From NCBI RefSeq assembly GCF_016698665.1, contig NZ_CP068046.1, positions 186,001-250,000 on the forward strand: a DNA stretch of 64,000 nucleotides. Direction: 5' to 3'. Below, in pieces: positions 19,009 through 27,741 of the stretch (its first letter is position 1; every line of letters starts with the position of its first letter). The notes beneath the pieces were generated by a model, which was given only the letters and a program-made list of their open reading frames with translations, was not told where the DNA came from and made no database searches. This DNA comes from Devosia rhizoryzae. GTDB lineage: Bacteria > Pseudomonadota > Alphaproteobacteria > Rhizobiales > Devosiaceae. Made by a program: the position numbers and the translations under genes.

Positions 19009-19500
19009 ATGACGCAAACCTCTAAACAAATCTTAACCATGATCGCCGTCATGCTGCCGCTTTTTGGGCCGCTTGCCGCCACCAGTGTTAAGGCGCAGTC
19101 GATCGTCGATTGGGTCGAGACCGACCCGCTAACGGGGCTGGCGATCGGCGGCATGGATCCGGTCAGCTACTTTACCGAAGATGCACCACTGCCGGGAAAG
19201 CCGGACTATGAAGTGGTGTGGATGGGCGCACCCTGGCTTTTCGCCAACAAAGCCAATCGCGACGTGTTCGAACGTCAGCCCAAAATTTATGCGCCGCAAT
19301 ATGGGGGGCATGGCGCCATGAGCATGGCGCGCGGCTTTGTTTCCGATGCCGATCCCTTGATCTACGCCGTCTATAAACAGCGGCTCTATCTCTTTTATTC
19401 TGCCGCCAATCGCGAGGCCTTTCTGCTGGCGCCGGATGCTGCGGCGTTACGAGGACAGGAGCATTGGCAGGTCTTGTCCAAATCGCTCTCGACCCGGTAG
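19009..19500 (+). CDS. Secreted YHS-domain protein
   Basis: A 163-residue protein with an N-terminal signal peptide (hydrophobic IAVMLPLFGPLAATSVKA, about residues 12-29) and a YHS-like domain: GLAIGGMDPVSYFTEDAPLPG, then PWLFANKANRDVFERQPKIYAPQYGGHG, with the terminal VLYTAYK-type strand replaced by IYAVYKQRLYLFYSA. YHS proteins of this form are periplasmic and sometimes associated with metal handling, but Cys is absent here. It is divergent from eipA. ATG 19039 is an alternative start that would leave a shorter signal peptide. Confidence 0.75.
   Translation: MTQTSKQILTMIAVMLPLFGPLAATSVKAQSIVDWVETDPLTGLAIGGMDPVSYFTEDAPLPGKPDYEVVWMGAPWLFANKANRDVFERQPKIYAPQYGGHGAMSMARGFVSDADPLIYAVYKQRLYLFYSAANREAFLLAPDAAALRGQEHWQVLSKSLSTR
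19022..19037. promoter_or_regulatory. CtrA-like box between eipA and the YHS gene
   Basis: CTAA (19022-19025), seven bases, TTAAC (19033-19037): one mismatch to TTAA-N7-TTAAC. It lies about 110 bases upstream of the eipA start and within the first codons of the divergent YHS gene. In Brucella eipA is a direct CtrA target, which supports the call. Confidence 0.5.
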
Positions 19501-19566
19501 TGCCGTATTCAAAGCCGCTTTATTGTCCCTTCAACTGATTCCCCTTGCCCTCCGGAGACCAAGCCC

Positions 19567-20244
19567 ATGGATGTTATCGAGCTCAAGGCGACCGACCTTG
19601 CCGCCATGCTGTGCTCGCGGGTTTGCCACGACCTGATCAACCCGATCGGGGCGATCGGCAACGGGCTCGAAGTGCTCGACGATCCCAACCAGAGCGAAAT
19701 GGCGGAGGGCGCACGCGACCTGATCGCCAGTGCCGCCAAGCAAAGCCGGGCCAAGCTTGAATTCGCCCGCCTGGCCTATGGCGCTTCTTCGACTGCCGGC
19801 ACGGATATCGATACGCGCGAATGCGAGCGCGTGGCGCGCATCCTGTTCGAGATCGAAAAGGCCGACCTCGAGTGGGACGTGCCGCTGATCCTTTTGCCCA
19901 AGCACAAGGCCAAGCTCTTCATGAACATGCTGCTGATCGCAGCAGGTTCGGTGCCGCGCGGGGGCGTGGTTTCAGCCAAGATCTCCGGGCCGGCAGGGGA
20001 AGAAAAATTCGAGTTCAGCTCGAAATCCGATCCCGAAAAGCGGCAGCGCACGCTGGTGCCGTCAGGCTCGGCGGGGCTCCTCTCCGGCATGCCGGAAGAA
20101 GGCGCAGTCGACGCGCGGGGAATCCAGCCGTTCTATACCGGACTTCTGGCGCGCATGACGGACATGGAGCTCAATATCGGGCTCGAAAACGAGATGTTCT
20201 TCTTTACCGCAACACCCAAGGCCCAGGCGCAAGCCGCCGAATAG
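19567..20244 (+). CDS. chpT: Histidine phosphotransferase ChpT
   Basis: A 225-residue protein of the ChpT family, which relays phosphate from the hybrid kinase CckA to CtrA and CpdR. The dimerisation helix carries the phosphorylated His in LCSRVCHDLINPIGAIGNGLEVL (His21), followed by a degenerate ATPase-like domain (KLFMNMLLIAAGSVPRGGVV...). No ATP-binding G-boxes are evident, as expected for a phosphotransferase. It is followed 74 bases later by a receiver protein, and ctrA is 3.3 kb away. CckA and CpdR are not in the window. Confidence 0.9.
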   Translation: MDVIELKATDLAAMLCSRVCHDLINPIGAIGNGLEVLDDPNQSEMAEGARDLIASAAKQSRAKLEFARLAYGASSTAGTDIDTRECERVARILFEIEKADLEWDVPLILLPKHKAKLFMNMLLIAAGSVPRGGVVSAKISGPAGEEKFEFSSKSDPEKRQRTLVPSGSAGLLSGMPEEGAVDARGIQPFYTGLLARMTDMELNIGLENEMFFFTATPKAQAQAAE

Positions 20245-20318
20245 AACAATTGGGGTAACGATTTCCGAACCACTGGTCCGGCATAGTCGGACCGGATTTC
20301 CTTGTTCGGGGCACTGCC

Positions 20319-20690
20319 ATGCCGACCTGCCTCATCGTTGATGATTCCAGCGTAGTGCGCAAAGTCGCGCGGCGCATTCTGGAAGATCTCGACTATACGG
20401 TGGACGAGGCCGAGGACGGCCAGGAAGCCATGGACAAGTGCCGGCTCGACATGCCGGACGCGATCCTGCTTGACTGGAACATGCCCATCATGAGCGGGCT
20501 GGAGTTCCTCAAACTTCTGCGCAGCTACATCGGCGGGGAAACGCCGCGCATCATCTATTGCACGGTCGAGAACGATATCGGTGCAATTGCCCAGGCGCTG
20601 AAGTCGGGGGCCGATGACTACATGATGAAGCCATTTGACCGGCAGGTGCTGGAAAGCAAATTCGACATGGCGGCGCTGAAAGCGGCTTAG
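20319..20690 (+). CDS. Single-domain response regulator downstream of chpT
   Basis: A 123-residue CheY-like receiver: acidic pocket CLIVDDSSVVRKVARR, phospho-acceptor Asp in AILLDWNMPIMSGLEFL (about residue 52), Thr in IIYCTVEND and Lys in YMMKPFDRQVLE (about 105). The sequence is unlike CpdR and DivK as I know them. Same strand as chpT and probably co-transcribed, suggesting phosphate exchange in the CtrA pathway or chemotaxis; that link is inference. Confidence 0.85.
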   Translation: MPTCLIVDDSSVVRKVARRILEDLDYTVDEAEDGQEAMDKCRLDMPDAILLDWNMPIMSGLEFLKLLRSYIGGETPRIIYCTVENDIGAIAQALKSGADDYMMKPFDRQVLESKFDMAALKAA

Positions 20691-20696
20691 CTTTTG

Positions 20697-20795
20697 GAGA
20701 CCTCATGGTGAGCTAGTCGAACCACGAGGTCGGGCGCACAGAGGCTGGGGGCTGCGACCTCGTCCTTCGACATGCTCAGGATGAGGTTTAGGTGG
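20697..20795. repeat. Intergenic palindromic repeat (family A, second copy)
   Basis: GACCTCATGGTGAGC, TCGAACCACGAGGTCGGG and CCTCGTCCTTCGACATGCTCAGGATGAGG are the reverse-complement arrangement of the repeat at 15513-15601. The end runs into the stop codon of the sigma-factor gene. It probably doubles as a transcription end for both converging genes. Confidence 0.65.
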
Positions 20796-22068
20796 TAGAT
20801 TCTGCCGCCCGGCCTAGTAGAAATGCCCTTTCTCGATCATTCTTGGTGAGCTCTGCCGCGCGGAGAAATGCGGTGTTTGCCTCCTGGTGGCGCCCCAGTT
20901 TGCGCAAGAGATCGCCGTGGACACCGTAGAGCAGGTGGTAGTTTTCGAGCGTTTTGCCGCTGCGAAGCTTTTCGACGATGGGCAGGGCCGCTTCGGGGCC
21001 CTGAGCCATGGAGACGGCGACGGCGCGGTTGAGTTCGATAACGGGCGACGGGGTGACCTGGTTGAGGAGTCCGTAGAGGGCGGCGATCTGGCCCCAATCG
21101 GTGTCCTCGGCTTTGCGAGCGCGGGCGTGGCAGGCGGCGATGGCGGCCTGGAGCGTGTAAGGTCCGGCGATGCCGCCAAGGTTCTGCGCACGGGCTAGTC
21201 CGTAGAGGCCGCGGCGGATCATCAACTGGTCCCAGGTGGCGCGGTTCTGGTCCATCAAGAGGACCGGCTCGCCTTTGCTGTTTGTGCGCGCCTTGGCGCG
21301 GGAATGCTGAATTTCCATCAGCGCCAGAAGGCCATGCACTTCAGGCTCGTTGGGCATGAGCTGAGCTAGCGTGCGCCCCATGCGCATGGCTTCTTCGCAG
21401 AGCTGCGGGCGCATCCAATCCTGGCCAGCGGTAGCGGAATAGCCCTCGTTGAAGATGAGGTAGAGCACGCCGAGGACTGAGGCGACGCGCTCCTCGCGCT
21501 CTTCGCCTCGTGGCACCTCGAAGGGCACACCGGCGTCGGCAATGGTTTTCTTGGCGCGGACGATGCGCTGGCCGATCGCGGTGTCCTGGGCCAGGAAGGC
21601 GCGCGCGATTTCTTCCGTGGTGAGGCCGCCAATCAGCCGCAAGGTGAGCGCGACACGGGATTCCGGCGGCAGGATCGGGTGGCAGGAGGTGAAGATCAGG
21701 CGCAGCAAGTCGTCGCCGACATCGTCATCGAGGGCGTCGTGGAGGGCGGTTTCGGTGTCAGGCACCTCGTCCTCCACCGTGCGGCCGATCTCTTCGAGCT
21801 TGCCTGCGGCCATTTTGCGGTGACGGAAATAGTCGATGGCCTTGCGCTTGCCCGCCTGCATCAGCCAAGCACCGGGATTGCGCGGCACGCCCGTTTCCGG
21901 CCAGGTGCGGAGGGCAGCCATCAGTGCTTCCTGCGCCAGCTCCTCGGCAAGAGAAATGTCGCGCACCATGCGGGTGAGGCTGGCGATGACGCGCGCCTGC
22001 TCGACACGCCAGACCGTGGTGATGGCTCGGTCCGTCTCCCGCCGATCGCGCATAGTCGTGTCGGTCAT
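20788..22068 (-). CDS. ECF42-type RNA polymerase sigma factor with C-terminal TPR-like extension
   Basis: A 426-residue protein: an N-terminal ECF sigma pair of domains (regions 2 and 4, about residues 15-180, with LAEELAQEALMAALRTWPETGVP and EEIARAFL) followed by a 230-residue helical extension (DUF6596/TPR-like, VLYLIFNEGYSATAG, NRATWDQLMIRRGLYGLARA). This is the ECF42 layout, in which the extension replaces an anti-sigma factor. ECF42 genes normally sit beside YCII/DGPF-domain genes; none is visible nearby, so this copy is an orphan. The TAA stop touches a palindromic repeat. Confidence 0.88.
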   Translation of the reverse strand: MTDTTMRDRRETDRAITTVWRVEQARVIASLTRMVRDISLAEELAQEALMAALRTWPETGVPRNPGAWLMQAGKRKAIDYFRHRKMAAGKLEEIGRTVEDEVPDTETALHDALDDDVGDDLLRLIFTSCHPILPPESRVALTLRLIGGLTTEEIARAFLAQDTAIGQRIVRAKKTIADAGVPFEVPRGEEREERVASVLGVLYLIFNEGYSATAGQDWMRPQLCEEAMRMGRTLAQLMPNEPEVHGLLALMEIQHSRAKARTNSKGEPVLLMDQNRATWDQLMIRRGLYGLARAQNLGGIAGPYTLQAAIAACHARARKAEDTDWGQIAALYGLLNQVTPSPVIELNRAVAVSMAQGPEAALPIVEKLRSGKTLENYHLLYGVHGDLLRKLGRHQEANTAFLRAAELTKNDRERAFLLGRAAESTT

Positions 22069-22073
22069 GAGCT

Positions 22074-22107
22074 TGTTCTCTTAGTACACAGAACAGGGGA
22101 GAGAACA
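22074..22107. promoter_or_regulatory. Inverted repeats upstream of the ECF42 gene
   Basis: TGTTCT (22074-22079) and AGAACA (22090-22095) form 6-bp arms ten bases apart, and GAGAACA (22101-22107) mirrors TGTTCTC again. They begin five bases upstream of the sigma-factor ATG, so they could be an operator or affect translation initiation. Spacing is not that of the LexA box. Confidence 0.35.
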
Positions 22108-22122
22108 TGAAGCCTCGGCTGC

Positions 22123-22151
22123 AATCGTCAAGTGGCATCGTGTTGACGATT
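22123..22151. repeat. Perfect 9-bp inverted repeat in a divergent-free gap
   Basis: AATCGTCAA (22123-22131) and TTGACGATT (22143-22151) are perfect arms around an 11-base loop, between the ECF42 gene and the terminator of the coiled-coil gene. TTGAC resembles a -35 hexamer in one arm. It may be a protein-binding site; no gene is adjacent in the other orientation. Confidence 0.35.
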
Positions 22152-22177
22152 GGCGAGGAGCGGGTTCGACACGAATG

Positions 22178-22201
22178 AAAGCGGCGCCGAAGCGCCGCTC
22201 T
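22178..22201 (-). terminator. Terminator of the coiled-coil gene
   Basis: AGCGGCGC / GCGCCGCT stem (22180-22199) with a tetraloop; on the minus strand it is followed by TTTCATT. It lies two bases after the stop of the gene at 22203. Confidence 0.75.
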
Positions 22202-22202
22202 C

Positions 22203-23381
22203 TTATTCCGCCGTATCGGGTTCCACTCTGTCGAAGCGCAGCCCGGTCAGCGGGCAGTCCGCTGCTTCCCCTATGGTGAAGCCGGTTTCGTCCTGCTCCA
22301 GCGGACAGGTCATTGGGAAGGTTGCGTTACCGAGACGGCCGGTAGCGTCTGTCAGAACCAACTGGTCCTGCGAAAGAGTATAGGAGCCGGTGACGGTCCG
22401 ATTGATGCGGTCGCGGAGTTCAAAGGTTTCGTCGTCGTTGAGGGTTAGGGAGATGCCACGGGCAGGACCTTCGGCGCCGACGTTGTAAATCGCGCCGACC
22501 GGGGTTGCGGCAGCTTCAGCAGCTGGGATTACAACCGACCGGGCGATCTCTGTCTCGACGTTCTGGAGTTCGCTCGAGCGCTGGGCAAGGGTAGCGGTCA
22601 GTTCCTCGACCTGGGGCTGCAGAATGGTCAGCTGTTCCTGGTAGCCGTTGACGTCATTCTGGAGCTGGGCCTGACGCGCTTCCAGTTCTGCTGCCTGCGC
22701 CTCAAGGTCGGCAACCTCGGTGCGGGCGGCTTCCGTCTGCGTGCTGCTGTCGGCGAGCTCCTGCTGAGCGGTGTTCAACTCGTTGCGGGAGGACTGAAGC
22801 TCCGACTGTGTTTCAGCAAGGCTTGCCGTGGCAGTGGCGGCTTCTTCGGCGATCTTGGCGAGATTGTTCGCAGCGGTTTCTTCCTGGCGGCGCGCTTCTT
22901 CGAGACGTGTGCCGACATCAAGCAATTGCTGGTTCGAGCTTTGAATTTCGGCTTGGAGCGATGCTTGGCGGGCAGCCAATTCTTGGGTCTGCGTGGTTGC
23001 AGCGGCTAGATCTTCTTCAAAGGCACCCGCTTCCGAGCGTCGCGTAGCGAGGTCCTGGGTGGTGGTGTCAAGCTCGCTGCGACGAGCGGCAAGATCGGTG
23101 TTTGCGGTTTCGAGCGCAGCGGCGGCTTCGTCGCGCTGCTGCTGAAGGGTCGCGAGTTCGGCTTCGACATCGGCGAGGGCGCCGTCGGACTGCTCGCGAA
23201 GAGTGAGGTCACCGCGCAAGCTGTCGCGCTCGCTGGTCAGGGTTGCAACTTGGCTCTGGAGATTGCTCGACTGGCCCGAGCTGTTGATCCAGACGGCAAG
23301 AAAGGCCAGCCAACCGGCGACCGCAAGGACAAGAATAGTCAGGACCAACGGTTCGCGCAGGCGCTGCGACATGTTCGGCAT
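22203..23381 (-). CDS. Membrane-anchored coiled-coil protein with a small C-terminal beta domain
   Basis: A 392-residue protein with one N-terminal membrane helix (VLTILVLAVAGWLAFLAVWI, about residues 13-32), about 240 residues of low-complexity coiled coil rich in Ala, Glu, Gln and Thr (about 40-285), then a globular C-terminal domain of about 95 residues (GAIYNVGAEGPARGISLTL ... CPLEQDETGFTIG ... CPLTGLRF) with two Cys that could form a disulfide. The Cys pair and topology suggest a periplasmic body. Start could be ATG 23381 or the Met three codons later. Function unknown; it is transcribed downstream of ctrA behind a terminator. Confidence 0.7.
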   Translation of the reverse strand: MPNMSQRLREPLVLTILVLAVAGWLAFLAVWINSSGQSSNLQSQVATLTSERDSLRGDLTLREQSDGALADVEAELATLQQQRDEAAAALETANTDLAARRSELDTTTQDLATRRSEAGAFEEDLAAATTQTQELAARQASLQAEIQSSNQQLLDVGTRLEEARRQEETAANNLAKIAEEAATATASLAETQSELQSSRNELNTAQQELADSSTQTEAARTEVADLEAQAAELEARQAQLQNDVNGYQEQLTILQPQVEELTATLAQRSSELQNVETEIARSVVIPAAEAAATPVGAIYNVGAEGPARGISLTLNDDETFELRDRINRTVTGSYTLSQDQLVLTDATGRLGNATFPMTCPLEQDETGFTIGEAADCPLTGLRFDRVEPDTAE

Positions 23382-23451
23382 AACAAGACCCCCAAAAGCT
23401 CTGAGGGCAGAACGTGGCGCTTATGCTGCTGGTTCCGGGGCCGTCAAAACG

Positions 23452-23480
23452 AAAACCCCGCGCTGGCGGCGCGGGGTTTT
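23452..23480. terminator. ctrA terminator
   Basis: A 12-bp perfect stem (AAAACCCCGCGC and its complement) around a five-base loop, with T/A runs built into the stem so that it can act in both directions. It lies 24 bases after the ctrA stop. Confidence 0.9.
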
Positions 23481-23503
23481 GAAGGAGCGTGTGCTCGAAG
23501 GAC

Positions 23504-24211
<708 letters not shown>

Positions 24212-24636
24212 TATATTCCCCTTGTCATTCGTTCCTGCTGGAACCCGCGAGAAGCAAGGCCAATTGCTTCTATCGCTCCAACCCTACTGGATATGATCAA
24301 AGCCTAAGCCCGATTAGTTAACAAAGTTTAATTCCGATCCGCAATACGCAAACTTCGGTAAGGTGAATTAAGTTTAACTTGTTGAAAATGCTCGTAAAAC
24401 TGGCTGAAAAAATCTTAATGCATTACATTAGGAAGAGCTTCCAAGCGACTCTGTGGACTCAAGCATTCTGCGAAAATGTGGGGGTTTTTGGATGGCCGGA
24501 GCGCAGGGCGCATTTCGCCGATCATCATCGTCATTAAGGCATTTCGGTTAACGATCGGTTACCATCCGATTCGATTCGACGGCGGCCCGGAAACCATAAT
24601 GGGCAGTCCTGGACCCCTTTGATGAACGCATCCTGA
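24212..24636. promoter_or_regulatory. Divergent ctrA/fliI control region
   Basis: 425 bases without a gene, clearly AT-richer than the surroundings. It holds four GANTC (CcrM methylation) sites at 24447, 24456, 24568 and 24573, and several TTAA-based sites: TTAA-N7-TTACC at 24548-24563 (one mismatch to the CtrA box, 73 bases before fliI), TTAA-N6-TTAA at 24318-24331 and a TTAAGTTTAAC cluster near 24370. In other alphaproteobacteria ctrA is autoregulated and methylation-sensitive, and early flagellar genes are CtrA targets. The motifs are visible; their use is inferred. Confidence 0.6.
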
Positions 24637-25965
24637 ATGAAAGCGCTGATCTCTGCCATCGACGCCATCGAAGACGTCGAAGTCTTTGGCCGCGTCAAAT
24701 CGGTCCAGGGCCTCCTCATCGAAATCGTGGGGCCGGTGCGCGAGCTGCGCGTCGGCGGACGCGTGATGATCGAGGCAACCGATGGACGAGACCTCGCGGC
24801 CGAGATCATCGGTTTCCGCGATGGGCACGCGCTGTGCTTGCCGTTCGGCGAATTGGGCGGGGTGCGGCTCGGGTGCCGGGCGGTGTTCCGGAGGCATGAC
24901 GGATCGGTCAATCCATCCGAGGCGTGGCTGGGGCGGGTCGTCAACGCCAATGGCGAGCCCATCGATGGCAAGGGACCATTGCTGCGCGGAGCGGTCTCTT
25001 ACCCGCTACGGCAGTCGCCGCTGGCGGCGCATGACCGCACGCGGGTGGGTGAGCCGATCGAGCTTGGGGTGAGATGCCTCAATACCTTTACGACCATGTG
25101 CGAGGGGCAGCGCATGGGCATCTTTGCCGGCTCGGGTGTCGGAAAATCGGTGCTGATGTCGATGCTGGCCCGCAATACCGATGTCGACGTTTCGGTGATT
25201 GGCTTGATCGGCGAGCGCGGGCGCGAGGTGCACGAGTTCATCCAGGAATATCTGGGTGAGGAAGGCCTGGCCCGGGCGGTTGTTGTCGTCGCCACTTCGG
25301 ACGAAGCGGCTCTGATGCGGCGGCAGGCGGCCTATATCTCGATGGCGCTGTCGGAATTCTTTCGCGACCAGGGCAAGCGGGTGCTTTGCATGATGGACTC
25401 GTTGACCCGCTTTGCCATGGCGCAGCGCGAGATCGGTCTGGCCATCGGCGAACCGCCAACGGCCAAGGGATATCCGCCCACGGTTTTCACAGAATTGCCA
25501 CGATTGTTGGAACGGGCCGGTCCGGGCATGCCAAATTCGGGGTCTATTACCGGTCTCTTTACCGTTTTGGTGGAAGGTGATGATCACAACGAGCCCATTG
25601 CCGATGCCGTTCGCGGTATTCTCGATGGGCACATTGTGATGGAGCGCGGCATTGCCGAGCGGGGGCGTTACCCGGCCGTCAATGTGCTCCGGTCCATCTC
25701 GCGGACCATGCCAGGGTGCGTTCCGGACCATGTCCGGCCCACCCTGTCGCGGGCGCGGGAACTCATGTCCATATTTTCGGACATGGAGGAGCTGATCCGG
25801 CTGGGGGCTTACCGGAAAGGGTCAGATCCGAACGTGGACCGCGCCATCGCCATCTACCCAAAGCTCGAGGGCTTCCTCGGTCAGCGGCGGGACGAGACGA
25901 CGACGATCGGGGAGGGCTATGCCGTGCTCGCTTCGATCATCGCCGAGGCGGATGCGGGGGCATGA
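24637..25965 (+). CDS. fliI: Flagellum-specific ATPase FliI
   Basis: A 442-residue F1-beta-like ATPase that energises flagellar export together with FliH and FliJ. Walker A is in [20 protein letters not shown] (about residue 165), a catalytic loop in [14 protein letters not shown], Walker B in [20 protein letters not shown], and the type-III-ATPase signature [15 protein letters not shown] appears as [15 protein letters not shown]. Followed by fliJ 59 bases later. The upstream CtrA-like box suggests early (class II) expression. Confidence 0.96.
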   Translation: MKALISAIDAIEDVEVFGRVKSVQGLLIEIVGPVRELRVGGRVMIEATDGRDLAAEIIGFRDGHALCLPFGELGGVRLGCRAVFRRHDGSVNPSEAWLGRVVNANGEPIDGKGPLLRGAVSYPLRQSPLAAHDRTRVGEPIELGVRCLNTFTTMCEGQRMGIFAGSGVGKSVLMSMLARNTDVDVSVIGLIGERGREVHEFIQEYLGEEGLARAVVVVATSDEAALMRRQAAYISMALSEFFRDQGKRVLCMMDSLTRFAMAQREIGLAIGEPPTAKGYPPTVFTELPRLLERAGPGMPNSGSITGLFTVLVEGDDHNEPIADAVRGILDGHIVMERGIAERGRYPAVNVLRSISRTMPGCVPDHVRPTLSRARELMSIFSDMEELIRLGAYRKGSDPNVDRAIAIYPKLEGFLGQRRDETTTIGEGYAVLASIIAEADAGA

Positions 25966-26024
25966 TGGAGCGGTCAGTGTATTTGGCCGATCCGGACTGA
26001 CTTGGTGTGTAAGGAGTACAGGTC

Positions 26025-26435
26025 GTGAAATCGCGCAGCGAGAGCCTTATTCGGCTCAAGAAGTTCCAGGTGGACGAAAAGCGCCGCCAGGTCATGCAGA
26101 TCGAAATGATGGTGGCCGACTTCGAGCGCATGGCGTCCGAACTCGACCAGCAGATCGAGATCGAGCACACCAAGACCGGCATTTCCGATGTCGCCCATTT
26201 TGCTTATTCCACCTTTGCCAAGGCGGCCTTGACCCGGCGGGATAATCTTCTCGCGTCGGCCAATGATATGAAGAGCAAGCTCGAGGCTGCGCAGGATGCG
26301 CTGGCGGAAGCGCTTGAAGACCTCAAGAAGGTCGAGCTTCTGGATCAGCGCGAGCATCAGCGCGAAAAGGATGAGCAGAGCAAGCTGGAGCAGGAGGGCT
26401 ATGACGAAGTGGCTCGACTGCGGTTTCGGCGGTAG
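26025..26435 (+). CDS. fliJ: Flagellar export protein FliJ
   Basis: A 136-residue all-helical, highly charged protein (MKSRSESLIRLKKFQVDEKRRQV...) that forms an antiparallel coiled coil, the known FliJ fold, which resembles the F1 gamma stalk. Its position directly downstream of fliI and the start KSRSESLIRLKKFQVDE are typical of alphaproteobacterial FliJ. Confidence 0.88.
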   Translation: MKSRSESLIRLKKFQVDEKRRQVMQIEMMVADFERMASELDQQIEIEHTKTGISDVAHFAYSTFAKAALTRRDNLLASANDMKSKLEAAQDALAEALEDLKKVELLDQREHQREKDEQSKLEQEGYDEVARLRFRR

Positions 26436-26463
26436 GTCGGCGCCTGACTTGATGCAGGGGATT

Positions 26464-26548
26464 GATGCAGCATCGCACACCCCCTTCCGAGCTCCGCTAA
26501 GCCTAACGGCTAAGCTTCGCTTGCCTTCCCCTCTGAGGGGGAAGGTAA
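26464..26548. repeat. G/C-rich intergenic palindromes (family D)
   Basis: CCTAACGGCTAAGCTTCGC and CTTCCCCTCTGAGGGGGAAG are short self-complementary elements after fliJ. They resemble, but are not the same as, the other dispersed repeats in the window. Confidence 0.5.
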
Positions 26549-26592
26549 CATCGTGGTGCCGGGCAAACCTGTGCAATGAATACGCTAAACAA

Positions 26593-26630
26593 AAAGGCCC
26601 GCCGAAGCGGGCCTTTCGTTTTTTTGGCTA
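26593..26630. terminator. Intrinsic terminator after fliI-fliJ
   Basis: Perfect 10-bp stem (AAAGGCCCGC with its complement, 26593-26616), CGAA tetraloop, followed by CGTTTTTTT on the plus strand and A-rich on the other side; bidirectional between fliJ and the PRC gene. Confidence 0.9.
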
Positions 26631-26637
26631 GAGCCAA

Positions 26638-27741
26638 TTACATGTCGGTAGCGCGCATTGCCGGGGTGTTGGCATAGGTTGCTTCATCGTAATCAGGCAA
26701 GGCTTCAAGCTGTTCGCGGGTAAAGTCGCTGTAGATCACGATGTCGCCGCCTTCGTTGGAAGCAAACTCGAGGTTGTCGAGGGCAACAGCAACGGTCTTC
26801 TGGCCGATGCCGAGGAAGCCACCGAAGTCAACGAGCATGGCATCGATCTGGCCATCCTGGGTGAGCAGGAGGTCTTCGACTTCAGCGATGTCTTCTCCAT
26901 CCGGGCCGATGACGGTTGCTCCATCGAGGTTTTCGGCAGTCAGGGCATCACGTTCGATCGTGTTGTAGCCTTCGCGCGGCATCATGCCGGTGGTCATTGC
27001 GCCATCAGCAGGGGCAGTTGCCGGATTGGCAGCCGGCGTTTCGGAAACGGCGCCCGGATCAGCCGGAGCCATTGCCGGGTCAGCGGCCGGGGCCATTGCG
27101 TCGCCAGCCGGAGCCATTGCATCGGTGTTGGCAGCATCGGCAGCGGCGGCATCAGCTGGGTCTTCCCAGACGAAATCCGGAGCGGCGGTCAGTGCTTCGG
27201 CCGTGGTCGGCAGCACCCAGCGCATGGTGTTGTCGGCAGCCATCTCGTAGGTCATTTCCGAGAAGTCGATGGCGACGTTCTTTTCGCCGATGCCGAGGAA
27301 ACCACCGACGCCGATAACAACGGCGAGGACGTCACCGTCAGCGGACAGGACGAGGTCGTTGACGGTGCCGATTTCTTCAGCGTCGTCGGCAGCGCTCGAA
27401 TAGATTGGGGCACCGAGGACTTCCGAAGCAATGGCGTCGCCTTCACCAGCAGTGTAGCCGGTGGCGATGCTGGTCGGGGTGCGAGTCGGAGCGGCCGTTG
27501 TGGTGGTGTCGGTGGCAGGAGCCATCGCATCGCCAGCCGGAGCCATTTCATTGGCAGGGGCCATTTCATTAGCCGGAGCCATTTCGTTGGCCGGAGCCAT
27601 CTCATTGGCGGGTGCCATTTCGTTGGCTGGAGCCATCTCGTTGGCAGGGGCAGTTTCGTTGGTGGTCGCAGGGGTCTGTGCGATCGCGGCAGTGCCGAGG
27701 GCCAGCGCAATTGCCGTGCTAGTCAGAAGCGTGCGGATCAT
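26638..27741 (-). CDS. Exported PRC-barrel domain protein with a hexapeptide repeat
   Basis: A 367-residue protein with a signal peptide (MIRTLLTSTAIALALGTAAIA, cut before QTPATT). An N-terminal linker has six tandem NEMAPA repeats (about residues 34-69). Two PRC-barrel domains follow (about 98-180: LGAPIYSSAADDAEEIGTVND; about 270-350: DGATVIGPDGEDIAEVEDLL), each with the GVGGFLGIGEKNVAI / DFGGFLGIGQKTVAV core, joined by an Ala/Pro/Asp-rich linker. The start chosen is the Met that opens the signal peptide. PRC-barrel proteins with signal peptides are frequent in Hyphomicrobiales; no function is established. Confidence 0.82.
   Translation of the reverse strand: MIRTLLTSTAIALALGTAAIAQTPATTNETAPANEMAPANEMAPANEMAPANEMAPANEMAPANEMAPAGDAMAPATDTTTTAAPTRTPTSIATGYTAGEGDAIASEVLGAPIYSSAADDAEEIGTVNDLVLSADGDVLAVVIGVGGFLGIGEKNVAIDFSEMTYEMAADNTMRWVLPTTAEALTAAPDFVWEDPADAAAADAANTDAMAPAGDAMAPAADPAMAPADPGAVSETPAANPATAPADGAMTTGMMPREGYNTIERDALTAENLDGATVIGPDGEDIAEVEDLLLTQDGQIDAMLVDFGGFLGIGQKTVAVALDNLEFASNEGGDIVIYSDFTREQLEALPDYDEATYANTPAMRATDM
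27541..27658. repeat. 18-bp minisatellite coding for NEMAPA repeats
   Basis: Six in-frame 18-bp units (GCCATTTCATTGGCAGGG and variants on the plus strand) plus a partial seventh with GCAGTTTC in place of GCCATTTC. Units differ mostly at third positions, so they are not brand new, but slipped-strand changes by whole units would keep the frame. Confidence 0.9.

Noticed and set aside
22091..22106. GAAC-N8-GAAC upstream of the ECF42 gene as a LexA box
   Set aside because: Spacing is eight rather than seven bases, so it does not fit the SOS consensus.
27541..27658. Tandem repeats examined as a CRISPR array
   Set aside because: The 18-bp units are contiguous, without spacers, and code for in-frame NEMAPA hexapeptides.
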